Under the pieces are notes generated by a model that saw only the letters and a program-made list of their open reading frames with translations, was not told the origin of the DNA and ran no database searches. Position numbers and translations under genes: made by a program. This document shows positions 36,609-47,562 of a DNA stretch of 64,000 nt, one piece after another. The stretch is from an uncultured Opitutia bacterium (GTDB lineage Bacteria > Verrucomicrobiota > Verrucomicrobiia > Opitutales > Opitutaceae): contig CAIRTK010000055.1 of assembly GCA_903881475.1 (NCBI GenBank), forward strand, positions 30,649 through 94,648, given 5' to 3'. Every line of letters starts with the position of its first letter. Position 1 is the first letter of the stretch.

Positions 36609-38079
36609 GCCGGGTTTCCCGCTCTCCGCCGCCCAGTAGCTCGATCCGCTCGAGACCGATCCTACCCGCGGTAACCCGCAGGCCGATGCCATCGGCTTCC
36701 GGACCCGGAAAGGTCAATCCGCTCAGGTATACCTCACCCTCCCCGCCGAAAATCTCCACAGTCGACCGGTCGATCACGATGATGAGTTCAAGCCGGCCCG
36801 TCGCATCCAGCGGCAGCTTCGCTTCGAATCGCCCGGGGAAATTCGGGTGGAACTCCGGACTGCCGGAATTCCGGCGGTCAAGGCAGAGGGTCCCCCGCGC
36901 CGTGTCGTAGCCCACGACCGTCCGGTACCGATCGGATGCAAACACCTCGAACTCCACCACCGAGTTCTCCCCGGGCCGCAGGCTCGCGCGGAGCGCACCG
37001 CTGCGCAGATGACCCATGAGCCACACGCCGTCTTCCTTCGCCAGCGTGCTCCGGGAAAACTCCGTCCTCGCCGGCAACTGCGCCCACAGCTCCCGCGCCG
37101 GCGCCTGCCGCATCCGCCAGTCGCCCGGCGCCACCTCGCGCAGCCTCAGCTCGCGCGGCAGGGTCAGGCAGCCCTGCCAGGGTTGCGTCGGAATCTGCTT
37201 CGCATAGCCCCAGTGGTTCATCCAGCCGATCATCAGCGTGCGCCGCGCCCCGCCGGTCTCCCGCGGCCAGACGATCGCCGCGTACTCATCCGGCCCGTGG
37301 CCCAGCGGCAATCGGGTCTCGACGCCCGTGTCCGCGACAAACGTCTCCCCATCGAACTCGCCGACATAGTAGCGCTGCGCACAGGCCCCGAAGCCCGGTG
37401 GCTCGGCAAAATTGGCTCCGCTGAGATAACTCACGGAGAGCACCCACTTCACGGTCCCCGGCCGGTTCTCCACCGGCAGTTGAAATAGGTCGGGACACTC
37501 GAAGCCGTCCACGCCCGGTTCGCTGCGCGGCCAGAACCGTCCGGTCTCGCGCCAGTCCCTCAGGTTGGATGAAACGAAGAATGTCAGGTGCCCGCCTTCC
37601 GTGAGCACCATCACCCAGCGGGCGCGTTCCGCATCCCGCCAGACCTTCGGATCGCGGCAATCCCGCTGCGGCCGGCGCAGGATCGGGTTGCCCGGAAACG
37701 TCCGCCACGTCCGGCCGCCGTCGGCGCTGCCGGCCAGGCTGATCCGCTGGCCCGCGGCCGGATCCTGCGAGGTGTACACCGACACCCAGCCTCCGGCCGT
37801 GCCGGCAAACAAGCCCGAGGTGTTAAGCGCATCGTGCACCGTGCCGCCCGACCAGCAGTCGCCGTTCTCATCCGGCCGCAGGGCCACCGGCAGGTGCTCC
37901 CAGTGAAACAGGTCCCGGCTCGCCGCATGTCCCCAGCAGCGTGGCCATTCGTATTGATACTGCAGGTGCCAAAGGCCGTCCTCCCGGATCAACCCGTTGG
38001 GGTCGTTCAGCCAGCCGGCCGGCGCGGTGAAATGAAGGCGCGGGCGCCAGTCGGGGAACCCGATAGCCTGGGTTGTCAT
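36598..38079 (-). CDS. Glycoside hydrolase family 32 (sucrose/fructan hydrolase)
   Basis: The 493-residue product has the three GH32 catalytic signatures: WLNDPNG at 23-29 with the nucleophile Asp26, RDP at 142-144 (transition-state stabiliser) and EC at 194-195 with the acid/base Glu194. A C-terminal beta-sandwich follows, with a DRSTVEIFGGEGEVY segment. There is no signal peptide, so it acts in the cytoplasm unless exported otherwise; a sucrose, sucrose-6-phosphate or fructan substrate is possible. The ATG start lies inside a TTGTCATTCTGAGCGCAG-type repeat. No transporter or fructokinase is adjacent. Confidence 0.95.
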   Translation of the reverse strand: MTTQAIGFPDWRPRLHFTAPAGWLNDPNGLIREDGLWHLQYQYEWPRCWGHAASRDLFHWEHLPVALRPDENGDCWSGGTVHDALNTSGLFAGTAGGWVSVYTSQDPAAGQRISLAGSADGGRTWRTFPGNPILRRPQRDCRDPKVWRDAERARWVMVLTEGGHLTFFVSSNLRDWRETGRFWPRSEPGVDGFECPDLFQLPVENRPGTVKWVLSVSYLSGANFAEPPGFGACAQRYYVGEFDGETFVADTGVETRLPLGHGPDEYAAIVWPRETGGARRTLMIGWMNHWGYAKQIPTQPWQGCLTLPRELRLREVAPGDWRMRQAPARELWAQLPARTEFSRSTLAKEDGVWLMGHLRSGALRASLRPGENSVVEFEVFASDRYRTVVGYDTARGTLCLDRRNSGSPEFHPNFPGRFEAKLPLDATGRLELIIVIDRSTVEIFGGEGEVYLSGLTFPGPEADGIGLRVTAGRIGLERIELLGGGERETRPTG

Positions 38080-38184
38080 TCTGAGCGCAGCGTAGTTCGG
38101 CCGCAGGCGGGTTCGTTATCCGGCAGGATTTCGGCGCGGGCTCCAATCCTGTTCCACTGGACTCTGCACTTCGTTCCGAATGAA
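38075..38184. repeat. Diverged 'GTCATTCTGAGCGCAGCG' inverted repeat
   Basis: The left arm starts GTCATTCTGAGCGCAGCG at 38075; the right arm TGGACTCTGCACTTCGTTCC at 38158 onwards is a degenerate counterpart of the right arm of the 41388-41469 copy. The left arm covers the GH32 start codon. Confidence 0.55.
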
Positions 38185-38202
38185 GCCGCCTCAGCCACCG
38201 GC

Positions 38203-38634
38203 CTAGGCCGTCGCCAGGCTGATATCGTGGGCCTTGGCCGCGTCCGCCACCACCTGGAGCAGTTCGTCGAGCTCCACCGGCTTCAGCAGGTAGCGGAACA
38301 GCGCGGCTTCGTTCACGCTGCGCATGAGCATCTCCGGCTTCATGTAGCCCGTCACCAGGACGCGCTGCATGTGTGGGAACTCCTCGCGCGCCCGCACCAG
38401 GAAGCTCATGCCGTTGCCCCCGGGCATGAGGTGATCCGCGATCACGACCTTGAAGGCCTTCTTGTGCAGGATGAATTCCGCCTCGCGGGCCGACAGGGCC
38501 GTTGCCACGTCGAACCTTGGTGCCAGCGCGGCGGCAAAGACGTCCAGTAGCGACTTCTCGTCATCCACGATCAGCACGGAGTCCTTCTTCGGGACCGACG
38601 CAGGTTTGATTTCCGCAGCGCTCATTGCCCGCAT
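38203..38634 (-). CDS. Single-domain response regulator (receiver only)
   Basis: A CheY-like receiver without output domain: VLIVDDE near residues 20-26, phosphoacceptor Asp67 in VVIADHLMP, LVTGY with the conserved Thr, and the switch Lys in LLKPVELDELL. The N-terminus is unsure: in-frame starts exist at 38703, 38655, 38634 and 38625; 38634 (MRAMSAAE) was chosen because the receiver begins about 18 residues later. The closing alpha-5 end, VVADAAKAHDI, is intact. No partner kinase is adjacent. It may work with a hybrid kinase elsewhere. Confidence 0.8.
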   Translation of the reverse strand: MRAMSAAEIKPASVPKKDSVLIVDDEKSLLDVFAAALAPRFDVATALSAREAEFILHKKAFKVVIADHLMPGGNGMSFLVRAREEFPHMQRVLVTGYMKPEMLMRSVNEAALFRYLLKPVELDELLQVVADAAKAHDISLATA

Positions 38635-38731
38635 CGTGCTTTGCGGTCCGGGCATGGCAAACCGAAATCCATCCGCCCCGCCGGCGGCCTTTTGATTTGC
38701 CACGCCGCCGCCGGGAAACTTCCCTTCAGCC

Positions 38732-41307
<2,576 letters not shown>

Positions 41308-41351
41308 CCCCCAAGGCAGGGCGCGTTCTCCGAACGAGCCGTCACCATCGC

Positions 41352-41377
41352 AGGCCGGGCCAACCCCGGCCTTTTTC
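41352..41377 (+). terminator. Intrinsic terminator after enolase
   Basis: AGGCCGGG at 41352-41359, a short CCAA-type loop, CCCGGCC at 41365-41371, then TTTTTCTTT. It is 45 bases past the eno stop. Confidence 0.9.
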
Positions 41378-41387
41378 TTTGGCACTC

Positions 41388-41469
41388 GTCATTCTGAGCG
41401 CAGTGAATGAATCCAGTGCGACTCGGTCAACCGGCTCCAAGTGGATTCTTCGCTGCGCTCAGAATGACA
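41388..41469. repeat. Inverted repeat of the 'GTCATTCTGAGCGCAG' family
   Basis: The left arm 41388-41415 starts GTCATTCTGAGCGCAGTGAA; the right arm 41442-41468 reads TGGATTCTTCGCTGCGCTCA and on to GAATGAC. They are near-complementary over 27 bases. A truncated left arm is at 57825-57845 and a diverged copy at 38075-38184. Confidence 0.85.
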
Positions 41470-41601
41470 ATCGGCGGAAATAGCATGGCCCGATTTGCCG
41501 GTTGCACTCCGGTGCGCAACCTGTGGCCGCCGCAAAACGTCAACGCCCCAGTCCTCCCTCGACTCCCCCGCCGCCCACTCTACCTTAGCTCCTGACGAAC
41601 C

Positions 41602-42213
41602 ATGAAAGCCTCTTTTATCCCCCTTGCGCTGTTCGCCGCCTCCCTGACGCTCACCGGGTTGGCGCAGGACCAGGATCCTGCCGACGAGGCCAAAAAGAAG
41701 GAGGAAATCCGCGCCCTTATCTTGGCGGATGCTCAAAAGAAGGCCACCGAAGCCGCGGCCCCTGCGGCCAAGCCGGCGGGCAAAGGCGTGTCCAATATCC
41801 CAGCTGCCCCTTCCGCATCAAAGCCGGCCGACTCCGCGGCCCCTGCGACCGCCCAGACCCCGGCCACCATGCTGCCGCAGGTCCAGGTGAACAAGAGCCG
41901 CATCACCGACCTCGACCTTGAGATCAGCGAGCAGGACAAGGCCATCGCCCGGGAAAGGGTGAACACCAAGCCGACCAAGCTGGACGAATCCCTCAACAGT
42001 CCCGCGGTTTCCAAGGCCCTCTCCATCCTCGGCGGTTCCTCCAGCGAGGAGCGGTCCAGCCTCGCCCAGGAACGCGTAAACATCATGGAGGAGGAAAAGG
42101 AACTGCTGGAAGCCATGAAGCTCGCCAAGACGAAGGAGGAAAGGGCCGAACTCCAGCGGGAACTCGACGACCTCCGCGCCACGCGCCGCGAGCTCGAGCA
42201 GGCACCGAAGTGA
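41602..42213 (+). CDS. Exported coiled-coil protein of unknown function
   Basis: The 203-residue product has a signal peptide (MKASFIPLALFAASLTLTGLA, cut near AQD at 21-23). A low-complexity Ala/Pro/Lys-rich stretch to about residue 85 follows, then a charged helical region LDLEISEQDKAIARERV and LAQERVNIMEEEKELLEAM. It ends in RAELQRELDDLRATRRELEQ, which strongly suggests a coiled coil. I do not recognise a family. It is probably periplasmic or cell-wall linked. It follows the repeat after eno by about 130 bases. Confidence 0.75.
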   Translation: MKASFIPLALFAASLTLTGLAQDQDPADEAKKKEEIRALILADAQKKATEAAAPAAKPAGKGVSNIPAAPSASKPADSAAPATAQTPATMLPQVQVNKSRITDLDLEISEQDKAIARERVNTKPTKLDESLNSPAVSKALSILGGSSSEERSSLAQERVNIMEEEKELLEAMKLAKTKEERAELQRELDDLRATRRELEQAPK

Positions 42214-42224
42214 CCGGTCGCCAG

Positions 42225-42336
42225 GTGGACGGGCACGTCCCGTGCCGGCATTTTTGCCGTGGCACCCGTTAATCGGTTCGGGCTTTAGAATGAGGGGCGG
42301 CCCATCCTCATGCAGTCACGGGACGTGCCCGCCCAC
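42225..42336. repeat. Long intergenic inverted repeat, 20-bp arms
   Basis: The left arm 42225-42244 reads GTGGACGGGCACGTCCCGTG; the right arm 42317-42336 is its reverse complement apart from one base. Each arm also contains the small palindrome GGGCACGTCC-type. 72 bases separate the arms. No T-tract. Confidence 0.8.
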
Positions 42337-42437
42337 CCATTCGGCAAAGGTAATTCGAGCACGCCCTCCGGCATCGCTCGACTGCTTCCTTCCGCGTTTC
42401 CGCTCGTCCGCGCTTCCGCGATCCGCCCGGGGCTTGA

Positions 42438-42473
42438 ATAAAAAAGCCGGCGGCGCCCGATGCGCCGCCGGCT
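42438..42473 (-). terminator. Strong intrinsic terminator after glnB
   Basis: On the minus strand GCCGGCGGCGC (11 bp) pairs with GCGCCGCCGGC around a 5-base loop, followed by TTTTTTATT. It ends the amt-glnB unit. Confidence 0.95.
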
Positions 42474-42494
42474 CAAATCCACGCTGCTACTGGT

Positions 42495-42917
<423 letters not shown>

Positions 42918-44492
42918 TTAATTTTCGGAAGTGACCTGCTCGGGATAGGCGATGCCGCCATGTTCGTGGCGATCGAGGCCTTCCAGTTCGACTTGCGGGG
43001 AGACGCGCAGGGTTCCCGTGGCCTTGACGGCGTACATCAGGATCATTGCGACGATGAAGACCCCGACGCCGATGGCGGCGTTGCCGATGAGCTGGCCGAC
43101 CAGCTGGTCGGTCCCGCCGCCGTAGAAGAGGCCCTTCACCACCGAACCGGCCGAGTTGTCGGCTCCGGTCGGCGTCGGGGCGCCAAACTCACCCGTGGCG
43201 AATAACCCGAGGCTCAGCGTGCCCCAGATTCCGCAGAGGCCGTGAACGGGCCAGGCACCGCAGGGATCGTCGATCCGCAGGTACTCCAGGAGGTCCGTAC
43301 CGAGGATGACCAGCACCCCCGCCACCGCGCCAAGGAGGATGGCGCCGAGCGGCGACACCCAGTAGCACGGGCAGGTGATCGCCACCAAGCCGGCCAGCAG
43401 GCCGTTGAGGGTCGCACCGCAGTCCCATTTCTTGGAGCGCGGGTAAACAAAGAACAGCGCGGCGAGGCCGCCGGAGCAGGCCGCCAGGGTCGTGTTGGCC
43501 GCGACGCGGGCCACGCCTTGGATATCCATCGCGGAAAGCGTACTGCCGGGATTGAAGCCGTACCAGCCGAACCACAGGATCACCGCGCCGACCGCGGCCA
43601 CCGTCATGTCGTGGCCGGGCATGGGCCCGCCGCCGTCACGCTTGAATTTGCGGCCAAGGCGCGGCCCGAGGACAATGGCGCCAGCGAGGGCGATCGAGCC
43701 GCCGATCGTATGGACCACGGTCGAGCCCGCGAAGTCGTGGAACGCGGCGGGATGGATGTTGTTCAACCAGCCATCCGGGCCCCAGGCCCAGTGGCCGAAG
43801 ATCGGATAGATGAAACCGCTGACCCCGATGCTGTACCAGAGGTCGCCCCAGAAACCGGTGCGGCCGAGCATGGCGCCCGAGGTGATCGTCGAGCAGGTGT
43901 CGGCGAACGCGAACTGGAAGAGGAAGAACGCCAGGGTCGCGACCCCGGTGCTTTCGTAGGTGTCGGGGAGGTGCTGCAGGAAGTACCAGCTGTGGCCGGC
44001 ACCGTCACCCCAGCCGATGAAGCCGTTGCCATGGCCAAACATCCAGGCAAAGCCCCAGGCGTAGAAGAGGATGCCGCACAGGCAGGTGTCGACGACACCT
44101 TCCAGGAGCACGTTCACGGTTTCACGCGTGCGTGCGAAGCCGGCCTCCAGGAACATGAAGCCCGCCTGCATGAAGAACACGAGGAAGGCCGTGACCAGCA
44201 CCCACATCGTGTTGATCGGATTGACGTACGCCGGATTCGGCGCATCCGCCGGGGCCGCAGCGGGTGCGGCCGCTGCCGGAGCCGCGGCCGCTGGAGCCGC
44301 CGCCGGTGTGGCCGCCGGAGCCGTTTGCGCCGGGGGCGTGGTCTGGGCATGCGCCTTGGGCGCCGCGAAATAGGCGGAGACGCTGAAGATCAGCGCGAAG
44401 CAGAGCCCGAGCCCGAGGATTTTTCCGCCGAAGATGGCGTAAAACAACCTTCGCTGCGCCGGGTCCTTCAGTTTTTCGATAAACTTATTCAT
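42918..44492 (-). CDS. amt: Ammonium transporter with Ala/Pro-rich N-terminal extension
   Basis: The 524-residue product is an Amt/MEP channel. It has the DTCSTITSGAMLGRT block, the IHPAAFHDFAGSTVVHTIGG block with the conserved twin-His region, a GFNPGSTL motif, and a WPVHGLCGIWGTL segment near the end. About eleven TM helices follow an N-terminal hydrophobic helix (residues 22-43). Between the two is an Ala/Pro-rich run at about 50-85, probably a flexible periplasmic linker. It is in an operon with glnB, which should block the channel when nitrogen is plentiful. The upstream 700 bases hold no gene. Confidence 0.95.
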   Translation of the reverse strand: MNKFIEKLKDPAQRRLFYAIFGGKILGLGLCFALIFSVSAYFAAPKAHAQTTPPAQTAPAATPAAAPAAAAPAAAAPAAAPADAPNPAYVNPINTMWVLVTAFLVFFMQAGFMFLEAGFARTRETVNVLLEGVVDTCLCGILFYAWGFAWMFGHGNGFIGWGDGAGHSWYFLQHLPDTYESTGVATLAFFLFQFAFADTCSTITSGAMLGRTGFWGDLWYSIGVSGFIYPIFGHWAWGPDGWLNNIHPAAFHDFAGSTVVHTIGGSIALAGAIVLGPRLGRKFKRDGGGPMPGHDMTVAAVGAVILWFGWYGFNPGSTLSAMDIQGVARVAANTTLAACSGGLAALFFVYPRSKKWDCGATLNGLLAGLVAITCPCYWVSPLGAILLGAVAGVLVILGTDLLEYLRIDDPCGAWPVHGLCGIWGTLSLGLFATGEFGAPTPTGADNSAGSVVKGLFYGGGTDQLVGQLIGNAAIGVGVFIVAMILMYAVKATGTLRVSPQVELEGLDRHEHGGIAYPEQVTSEN

Positions 44493-45208
44493 GTCGTGGA
44501 TATGGATGTTTTGGGTGTTGTCAGGTTAGAGCGCCGCCAACCGGCCGGCGCATCGGGTCATCATTTCTAGTGTTGGCCGCGTGAGTGAAGGCACGCGCCG
44601 TTTGGGTTATCAGCGAAACAGCCACGAAACCGGAAGGATCCGTGGCTGCGAAATTCTGGATGCGGCCCGGGCCGCCGCCGGCGGCCGGCCCAACGGAGCG
44701 GCCCCCCGACCATCGGGAGGCCGCCCGCTGATGACTGTGCAGATCCCCCGATCCTCTGAGGAGCCGGAGGAAATGGGTTGAAGCGCAGGACCGGACGCAT
44801 GACCGCAGTGGAATCGATGTCCGGAGCCGACCATGCCGCGGACCGATCTGATCGGCCGCCGGACAGTTCGAATGCTCATGACTGGATTCATCATGCGGTA
44901 CAGTGAAGCGCCTGCACTTTTAGCAGCCGACATACCACGCCGGATAAACAGTCCATTAACACTCATGGCTTAAATATATATAAAATATATACACCCATGG
45001 CTTCGTTCCCGGCCTGAAAAGCAGATCCTTTTGCCTCGGTCCGCGAGTTCCCCAGCCGCAGCCGGGCGCCGCCGGCGGCAGAAAAACCATCCGACCAGAC
45101 CGCGATTTGAAGCCGATGGCAACGCCCCGCCCGCTTACCCTTCGAGCGCGGCCAGGGCCAGTGTCATTTAATTGATGACACGCGCTCCGGGTGCGGCGGC
45201 GGCGCGAC
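44493..45208. other. Gene-free stretch between amt and the KdpE-like gene
   Basis: About 716 bases without a supported gene. It contains CAGCCACG (44619-44626) facing CGTGGCTG (44641-44648), a candidate stem. Around 44970-44995 there is an AT-rich island (AAATATATATAAAATATATA) flanked by two CATGGCTT direct repeats. At 45161-45181 GTGTCAT pairs with ATGACAC. The amt promoter should lie in the left part. I could not assign a sigma-54 site or any known RNA. Confidence 0.4.
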
Positions 45209-45919
45209 TCAACCGGTCTCCGCCGATTCGCTCAGGAACCGGTAGCCGATGCCGGACTCGGTCTGGAAATACTTGGGCTGATCCAGGTCGTCCTCCAGCT
45301 TGCGGCGCAGGCGCATCATGTAGGTCCGCAGGTAATGGGTCTGACCCTCCGCCTTTGGCCCCCAGAGTTCGCGGAGCACCTGCCGGTGGGTCAGCACCTT
45401 GTCGCGGTGCGTGATGAAGAGCTGCAGCAGGGCATACTCCATCGAGGTAAGCTTCAGCGCCTGTCCCGCCTTGGTCACCCGGCGCCGCGCGAAATCCACC
45501 TCGATCGACCCGAAGCGGAACAGGTTGCTCGCCACCGCCGGCTTGATCCGCCGCAGCATCGCGCGCAGCCGCGCCAGCAACTCGGCGCTGCCGAAGGGCT
45601 TCGTCAGGTAGTCGTCCGCGCCCGCATCGAGTCCCGCCACCTTGCTGCCTTCCTGGCCGAAGACCGACAGGATCAGCACCGGCACCGCGTTCCACTCCCG
45701 CAGGCGCCTGAGCACCTCCACGCCGGTCTGGTCGGGCAGCCCCAGGTCGAGGATGATCGCGTCGGGACACCGCCGCAGGATTTCGTTTTGCCCGGCCTGC
45801 CCGGTCTCGGCTTCGCGCACGCTGTAACCGGCCTCCTCCAGCGTCATGCGCAGCAGCCGGCGAATCTGCACCTCGTCGTCGATCACCAGGATCTCGGGCT
45901 TGTTCGAATCAGCGCTCAT
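45209..45919 (-). CDS. OmpR/KdpE-type response regulator
   Basis: The 236-residue product (from the ATG at 45917-45919) has a receiver with ILVIDDE, phosphoacceptor Asp58 in ILDLGLPDQTGVE, the LTKPF motif, and a winged-helix output domain with EVDFARRRVTKAGQ, LTSMEYALLQLF and the YLRTYMMRLRRKLE recognition region. The DDYLTKPFGSAELLARLRA segment and the wing YFQTESGIGYRF are KdpE-like. Its start overlaps the kinase stop by 11 bases. If it is a true KdpE, it would drive kdpFABC, which is not in the window. Confidence 0.93.
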   Translation of the reverse strand: MSADSNKPEILVIDDEVQIRRLLRMTLEEAGYSVREAETGQAGQNEILRRCPDAIILDLGLPDQTGVEVLRRLREWNAVPVLILSVFGQEGSKVAGLDAGADDYLTKPFGSAELLARLRAMLRRIKPAVASNLFRFGSIEVDFARRRVTKAGQALKLTSMEYALLQLFITHRDKVLTHRQVLRELWGPKAEGQTHYLRTYMMRLRRKLEDDLDQPKYFQTESGIGYRFLSESAETG

Positions 45920-47492
45920 CGTTGGGCACGCTCCCATGGGCGGCGTAGGGCAGGTAAACCGTGAAGCTCGCGCCGCCTTCCGGGCTCGCGCCGGCCACCA
46001 CCTCGCCCCCTTGCGCCAACATGAATCCGCGCACGATCGAAAGGCCGAGGCCGAGGCCGCCCGCGCGCGCGGTGACGCCCCGGCGGAATTTCTGGAAGAG
46101 ATGAGTCATGAGTTCCGGCGCAATGCCCGGGCCGCTGTCGGCCACCGTGATGAAGATCCTTGCCCGGCCGGGTTCAAGCCCCGCCGTCAGCCGGAAGGGG
46201 CTGCCACCGGGCGTATGCCGGGCGGCGTTCAGTAGGATATTGGCCAGGACATGCTCCATCAGGACCGAGTCCGCCATGAACAGGGGCATGTCGGCCGCGA
46301 TCTCCAGCTTGAGCGTCCGCCCCGCCAGCGCCTCCCCCACGGCGCGGCGCGCGGCCCCGACCAGGTCGCGGACATCGCACCAGTCGGGCTGCGCCTGCAG
46401 TTCCCCGGTCTCCAGCCGGGTCTGGTCGAGCAGGTTCGCCACCAGATGGTCCAGCCGCTGCGTGGCCGTGCGGATTTCCTCCGTGAGGCTCGCCCGCTTG
46501 TGTTCGTCCGGGGTATCCATTTTTTCCGCGGCGGACCGCAGCACCGCCAGCGGTGTTTTCAGCTCGTGGGACACGCTGTCGAGCAACGTGCGGTGCAGCC
46601 GGTCGGATTCCGCGAGCAGCTTCTCCCGCTCCGCGCCCGCCCGCAGTCGCTCCCGCTCGACGAACAGCGCGATTTGCGCGGAAAACCCGTCGATCAGGTC
46701 CCGCTGCTTCGAGGTGAGCTCGGTGATTTCCGGCGGCAGGCGCACGGCAAAGACGCCCAGGGTCAGGCCCGCACTCCGCAGCGGCAGATGCAGGCTGTCC
46801 ACCCCGGCCAGTTGCTCCGTGTAGCGGCCGGCCGGCCGGCCGCTTTGCAGCGCCACCGAGGCGACCGCCAGCTCCTGCTCATCCGGCCGGAAGGAACTCG
46901 CGGCATGCACCACCACCCGGCCCTCCTCATCCAGGAGCAGGAGGGCGGTCCGGGCTGCAAAGAGGTCGTCCGCCTGGCGCAACGCCACCTCCGCCGCCTC
47001 GTCCAGCGTGCGCGTCGCAGCCAGGGCCCGGGTCAGGTGGAAAAACGCCATCGCCCGCTGCTCCCGCTCGCGCTCCTCGCGCTCCTGGGCCCGGATGCGC
47101 GCCGTCAGCTGCCCGCCGATCAGCGCCGCAAAGAAATAGGTCCCAAGCATCAGGCTGTCCTCCAGGTTCAGCACGGCGAGCGAGAGCCGCGGCGTCATGA
47201 ACACGAAGTTCCAGGTCAGGGCGCTGAGCACGGCCGCGAACAGCACCGGCCAGCGCCCCACCCGCAGGCTGAGCGCGATCACCGTGAGCAGGTAGATATA
47301 GCCAAAGAAATGGTAACTGACCGGCACGAACGAACCCGCCAGCGCCACGCCCAGGACCACGGCGACCACCTCGGCGTATTCCCGCCCGACCGACGACGGC
47401 CGCGTCCGCCAATACTCGCTGCCCGGCGCGACCTTCCGGCCGGCGTCGCCGTCCGGCATCCCGATCGGTTTGGCAATGAGCGCTTGTTTCAC
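45909..47492 (-). CDS. Histidine kinase, KdpD-like without the N-terminal KdpD/Usp domains
   Basis: The 527-residue kinase has four TM helices at about 42-125 (DUF4118-like, with YLLTVIALSLRVGRWPVL), a GAF-like domain at about 150-280, HisKA with His309 in SVSHELKTPL, and HATPase boxes NILLNAARHTPGG, DSGPGIAPE and GLGLGLSIV. This is the C-terminal two-thirds of KdpD; the cytoplasmic ~400-residue KdpD and Usp domains are absent. It forms an operon with the KdpE-like regulator. Signal unknown; potassium sensing is a possibility from the family only. Confidence 0.92.
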   Translation of the reverse strand: MKQALIAKPIGMPDGDAGRKVAPGSEYWRTRPSSVGREYAEVVAVVLGVALAGSFVPVSYHFFGYIYLLTVIALSLRVGRWPVLFAAVLSALTWNFVFMTPRLSLAVLNLEDSLMLGTYFFAALIGGQLTARIRAQEREEREREQRAMAFFHLTRALAATRTLDEAAEVALRQADDLFAARTALLLLDEEGRVVVHAASSFRPDEQELAVASVALQSGRPAGRYTEQLAGVDSLHLPLRSAGLTLGVFAVRLPPEITELTSKQRDLIDGFSAQIALFVERERLRAGAEREKLLAESDRLHRTLLDSVSHELKTPLAVLRSAAEKMDTPDEHKRASLTEEIRTATQRLDHLVANLLDQTRLETGELQAQPDWCDVRDLVGAARRAVGEALAGRTLKLEIAADMPLFMADSVLMEHVLANILLNAARHTPGGSPFRLTAGLEPGRARIFITVADSGPGIAPELMTHLFQKFRRGVTARAGGLGLGLSIVRGFMLAQGGEVVAGASPEGGASFTVYLPYAAHGSVPNDER

Positions 47493-47562
47493 GGGGCGAT
47501 GGCTGGGTTGCGCCGGGGTTTTCCTTCGCGATCGTTGCGCCCTGGACGGTGAAAACTCCCGT

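Noticed and set aside
30008..38079. A DeoR-GH32 sugar-utilisation operon
   Set aside because: The genes are on opposite strands and separated by uvrA; no transporter or kinase links them.
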